This document shows, in pieces, positions 58,838 to 61,357 of a DNA stretch of 61,357 bases (positions within the stretch are counted from its first letter, which is position 1; each line of letters opens with the position of its first letter). The position numbers were made by a program, and so were the translations under genes. The notes below the pieces were generated by a model. It saw nothing but the letters and a program-made list of their open reading frames with translations. It was not told where the DNA came from and made no database searches. This DNA comes from an uncultured Eubacteriales bacterium. Its GTDB lineage: Bacteria > Bacillota > Clostridia > TANB77 > CAG-508. The stretch lies in assembly GCA_949288185.1 (NCBI GenBank), contig CASEIZ010000034.1:1-61357 (forward strand), given 5' to 3'.

Positions 58838-60280
58838 ATGGAAGAAAATATTAAAAATATTATTTTATTAGGCGAAAATGTTAATACAGAATTAAAAGAA
58901 GCCACTAATGGGTTACCTAAAAGTGTGTTTGAATCTGTATGTTCATTTTTAAATACAACTGGAGGATATATCATTTTAGGAGCAAATGATAAAAAAGAGA
59001 TTATTGGAATAAAAGAGGAATTAATAGAGAGAATTAAAAAGGATTATACAACACAGTGTAATAATAAAGAAGTTATAACCCCAACTATTTTATCAGAATT
59101 ACATGAAATAAAGATAGACGGAAAAATACTTTTATATACACATATTGAAGAATCAACAGAAATTCATAAATGTAAAGGAAAAGTCTTTGTTCGTAATTAT
59201 GAAGGTGATTTTGATATATCAAATAATATTCCATTAATTGCTAGTATTCACAATAAAAAACGAAAAATATTTGATGAAGATACAATTTATCCATATGTTT
59301 CAGTAGAAGATGATTTAAGATCTGATTTAATAGAGAAAGCAAGAAAGTTAGCTAATTCAAATGTAAAGAAAAGACATATTTGGATGGATATGACAGATTT
59401 GGAATTGCTAAAAAGTGCAGGATTATATAAAGTGGATAAGGAAACAGGTAAACGAGGCGTAACACTTGCTGGTGTTATGCTATTTGGAAAAGATGATGTA
59501 ATTTCAAATATTAATCCTTATTGTAGAACAGATGCTTTATATAGAGTAGATGATTTAGACAGATATGACGACAGAGATTTTGTAGAAACAAATTTAATAG
59601 ATATGTATGATAGATTAATTGATTTTATAGCAAAATATACAATGGACAGGTTTGCATTAGATGAGAATGCAAGAAGAGTGAGCCCAAGAAATGTAATGGC
59701 ACGTGAAATAGTTTTAAATACTCTTATGCATAGAGATATAACAGATGGACATACAAGTAGAGTAATTATTTATAAAGATAAATTAGTATGTGAAAATCCA
59801 AATTCTTTTAGAACAAATGGATTACTTACTATAAAAAATTACACACCATTTGCAAAAAATCCAACGATTGCAAAATTTTTTAGAGAAATAGGATATGCAG
59901 ATGAGTTGGGTAGTGGTTTTATAAAAATTACAAAAAATTCATATTTGTATTCAGGAAAACCACCTATTTTTGAAGATAAAGAGATGTTTAGAGTAACAAT
60001 TCCACTATTAAGAGATGAAAAATTGGATGAAAAAGATTTAATTAATTTAGCAAATGGCACTTTAAATGGCACTTTAAATGGCACTTTAAATGGCACTTTA
60101 AATTTAATATTAAACGAATTAAAGAACAAGAATAATATTACTCAAAAAGAATTGTCCGAAAAAACAGGAATGTCTTTACGAACAATAAAAAGAAATATTG
60201 ATGTATTAAAAGAAACTGGATACATTGAAAGAGAAGGGTCAAAAAAGACAGGACATTGGAAAATATTAAAAAATGACTAA
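58838..60280 (+). CDS. AlbA_2/Schlafen-like ATP-binding transcriptional regulator
   Basis: 480 residues. N-terminal AlbA_2 domain (NTELKEATNGLPKSVFESVC, FLNTTGGYIILGAND), a middle region, then the GHKL-like HATPase_c_4 domain (NVMAREIVLNTLMHRDITDG, YADELGSGFIKI), and a C-terminal winged helix (ITQKELSEKTGMSLRTIKRN). This is the 'divergent AAA/RecG-like' regulator family often found near mobile or defence genes. Between the ATPase and winged helix is a four-fold GTLN repeat. Confidence 0.83.
   Translation: MEENIKNIILLGENVNTELKEATNGLPKSVFESVCSFLNTTGGYIILGANDKKEIIGIKEELIERIKKDYTTQCNNKEVITPTILSELHEIKIDGKILLYTHIEESTEIHKCKGKVFVRNYEGDFDISNNIPLIASIHNKKRKIFDEDTIYPYVSVEDDLRSDLIEKARKLANSNVKKRHIWMDMTDLELLKSAGLYKVDKETGKRGVTLAGVMLFGKDDVISNINPYCRTDALYRVDDLDRYDDRDFVETNLIDMYDRLIDFIAKYTMDRFALDENARRVSPRNVMAREIVLNTLMHRDITDGHTSRVIIYKDKLVCENPNSFRTNGLLTIKNYTPFAKNPTIAKFFREIGYADELGSGFIKITKNSYLYSGKPPIFEDKEMFRVTIPLLRDEKLDEKDLINLANGTLNGTLNGTLNGTLNLILNELKNKNNITQKELSEKTGMSLRTIKRNIDVLKETGYIEREGSKKTGHWKILKND
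60053..60102. repeat. 12-bp tandem repeat, four units, in frame
   Basis: AATGGCACTTTA is repeated four times without change inside the Schlafen-like gene, encoding (N)GTLN units in the linker before the winged helix. It is prone to slippage in multiples of 12 bp, which would keep the frame. Confidence 0.9.
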
Positions 60281-60449
60281 TATACCGAAGTGGGAACTCT
60301 GTATTTTCTCTGTATTATTTTGCAGAAAGCAGAGGACTAGAAAACTTGTTTTTCTATGTGTTTATGGGATACATTCTGTATCTCTTTCCTGCCTTTTATA
60401 ATGAACTAATAAAAAAGAAAGCGAATGATTGAAATTGATGCATGAATAT
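60281..60449. repeat. 169-bp direct repeat, copy 2
   Basis: Starts immediately after the stop of the Schlafen-like gene and ends in the first codons of the 60438 gene. Partner of 56681-56849, with the same GGATACA-ttc-TGTATCT hairpin. Confidence 0.8.
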
Positions 60450-60749
60450 AAAATAATAACACTATGTGGTTCAATTAAATTTAAGGATGAATTTATGAAA
60501 GTTCAAGAGAAACTTACATTAGATGGAAATATAGTTTTAACACCTAATTTTTTTAATAGTATAAAAAAAGAGGATATAGACGAAAAAACTAAGAAAATGC
60601 TAGATGAAATGCATAAACAAAAAATAGATATGTCTGATGAAATTTATGTGGTTAATGTTGACGGATATATTGGAGAAAGTACAAAATTAGAAATAGAGTA
60701 TGCAAAAAGAAAAGGTAAAAAAATTTCTTATTTGGAAAGCATCAAATAA
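60438..60749 (+). CDS. Nucleoside 2-deoxyribosyltransferase-like protein, single domain
   Basis: 103 residues starting MHEYKIITLCGSIKFKDEFM; nearly identical to the C-terminal half of the 56838 product (VQEKLTLDGNIVLTPNFFN, DEMHKQKIDMSDEIYV). The shared leader and start codons join directly to the enzyme domain, so the N-terminal domain present in the paralogue is absent. In-frame TTGs at 60429 and 60435 are less likely starts. Confidence 0.7.
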   Translation: MHEYKIITLCGSIKFKDEFMKVQEKLTLDGNIVLTPNFFNSIKKEDIDEKTKKMLDEMHKQKIDMSDEIYVVNVDGYIGESTKLEIEYAKRKGKKISYLESIK

Positions 60750-60774
60750 AATAGTAATTTGTAGGGAGGAATGT

Positions 60775-61188
60775 ATGAGAAAAGAAATTAAAATTCTCCT
60801 ATTTTTTGTAATAATAACAGTTTTACTAGGAATATTATATTTATCTTATATACTATTTGGAACTAATAGTATTAACTTAAAAGAAATAACTTTTAGTGAA
60901 AAAGAGGAAATCTTAAATGCAATAGGATTAAATAACATGAGTGATAGTATAGAATTAGAAAAAATAGAAACTCCAAAGACATATAAAGATAAATATTATA
61001 TACTTTATTTTTCGATGAGTTTGAATAATAATAAAGATACATTAAAAAACAACAAAATAGATAATTTAGATATAGAGTTTAGTCCAATAGAAGAAAAAGA
61101 TAATATTCTTAGATATCGTTGTACTATTTCAAATATGGGAAAAACTATTAAGGTATTAGAACAGATAATGGATGAATACGGTAAGTAA
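60775..61188 (+). CDS. Single-helix exported or membrane protein
   Basis: 137 residues: MRKEIK, a helix (ILLFFVIITVLLGILYLSYI), then an extracytosolic domain (SLNNNKDTLKNNKIDNLDIE ... RYRCTISNMGKTIKVLEQIM). ATG 60775 with AGGGAGG upstream is chosen over further upstream starts inside the preceding gene. Unknown family. Confidence 0.55.
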   Translation: MRKEIKILLFFVIITVLLGILYLSYILFGTNSINLKEITFSEKEEILNAIGLNNMSDSIELEKIETPKTYKDKYYILYFSMSLNNNKDTLKNNKIDNLDIEFSPIEEKDNILRYRCTISNMGKTIKVLEQIMDEYGK

Positions 61189-61244
61189 CAGAAAATTACA
61201 ATTAGTAGTTCGTAAAAAATAGTAATCTATATGGGGGATTGTTT

Positions 61245-61357
61245 ATGGCAGCTTTAACGGTTGTTCCTTTATTAGGAACATTAGGAATAATATTTATAGG
61301 ATTTAATGTACTAATTATCACATTTCTAATATTAACAATAGTATTTGGAGTAATAAG
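61245..61357 (+). CDS. Membrane protein, partial at window end
   Basis: ATG 61245 with GGGGGA upstream; the first 37 codons are open to the window edge and wholly hydrophobic (MAALTVVPLLGTLGIIFIGF). Too short to classify. Confidence 0.5.
   Translation, partial: MAALTVVPLLGTLGIIFIGFNVLIITFLILTIVFGVI

Overview
The window comes from a very AT-rich, spore-forming low-GC Firmicute, most likely a member of Clostridia. The evidence is the AT-biased codon use, strong AGGAGG ribosome sites, a BofA homologue, a protein with a BofC-like C-terminus, an Agr-type cyclic-peptide system, a glmS ribozyme, ClpE, a diadenylate cyclase and an LspA-RluD pair. No rRNA, tRNA or CRISPR array was seen. I cannot name a species.

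Layout. 1-6 kb: tandem-OB ssDNA-binding protein, a GT-C-like membrane protein, lspA-rluD and an RsuA-type pseudouridine synthase. 6-10 kb: an Rpn-like gene with a damaged start, a nitrate/sulfonate/taurine-type ABC importer and an XRE regulator. 10-16 kb: an SH3/NlpC-P60 wall hydrolase, comEC with a frameshifted tail, a HicAB pair whose toxin lacks a normal start codon, and a BofC-like protein. 16-27 kb: clpE-pgsA, htrA, a prepilin-like protein, rnhB, a leucine-rich-repeat surface protein with its sortase, and a pyrimidine-nucleoside phosphorylase. 27-38 kb: a 38-residue gene, cdaA, truA, an Asn/Cys-rich membrane protein, an ArsP_2-like permease, a lone TraG/VirD4-like ATPase, a DUF2508 protein, bofA, and glmS behind its ribozyme. 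38-48 kb: two transcription units with matching structured leaders and trailers, a 944-residue protein and a decayed relative, hpt and uvrC. 48-54 kb: small membrane and HicB-like proteins, an RNA-modification pair, and agrBD facing agrCA. 54-61 kb: an accessory region with a HipA-like kinase, HAD phosphatase, duplicated and frameshifted genes, a truncated deacetylase and a Schlafen/AlbA_2 regulator.

The most unusual content is a set of transcription units that are richer in GC than their surroundings and whose coding sequence folds into hairpins placed nearly end to end. The best case is the 435-codon gene at 38151-39458. The gene at 39865-40002 has only 45 codons, yet its promoter, 5' leader, 3' trailer and terminator match those of the large gene. 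Several stems differ between the two copies by compensating changes, and in both copies the leader can pair with the trailer across the whole transcript. The 38-codon gene at 27061-27177 has the same hairpin-tiled coding sequence under a different leader, and two more small genes (47426-47596, 48038-48247) show it more weakly. I recognise neither the RNA nor the proteins.

Other repeats: about 235-bp inverted-repeat elements with compensatory changes (33813-34052 and 47704-47936, with a possible relative at 855-1073), a small hairpin element ending in TGCACAGAAAA (four copies), and 169-bp direct repeats exactly 3600 bp apart that bracket part of the accessory region.
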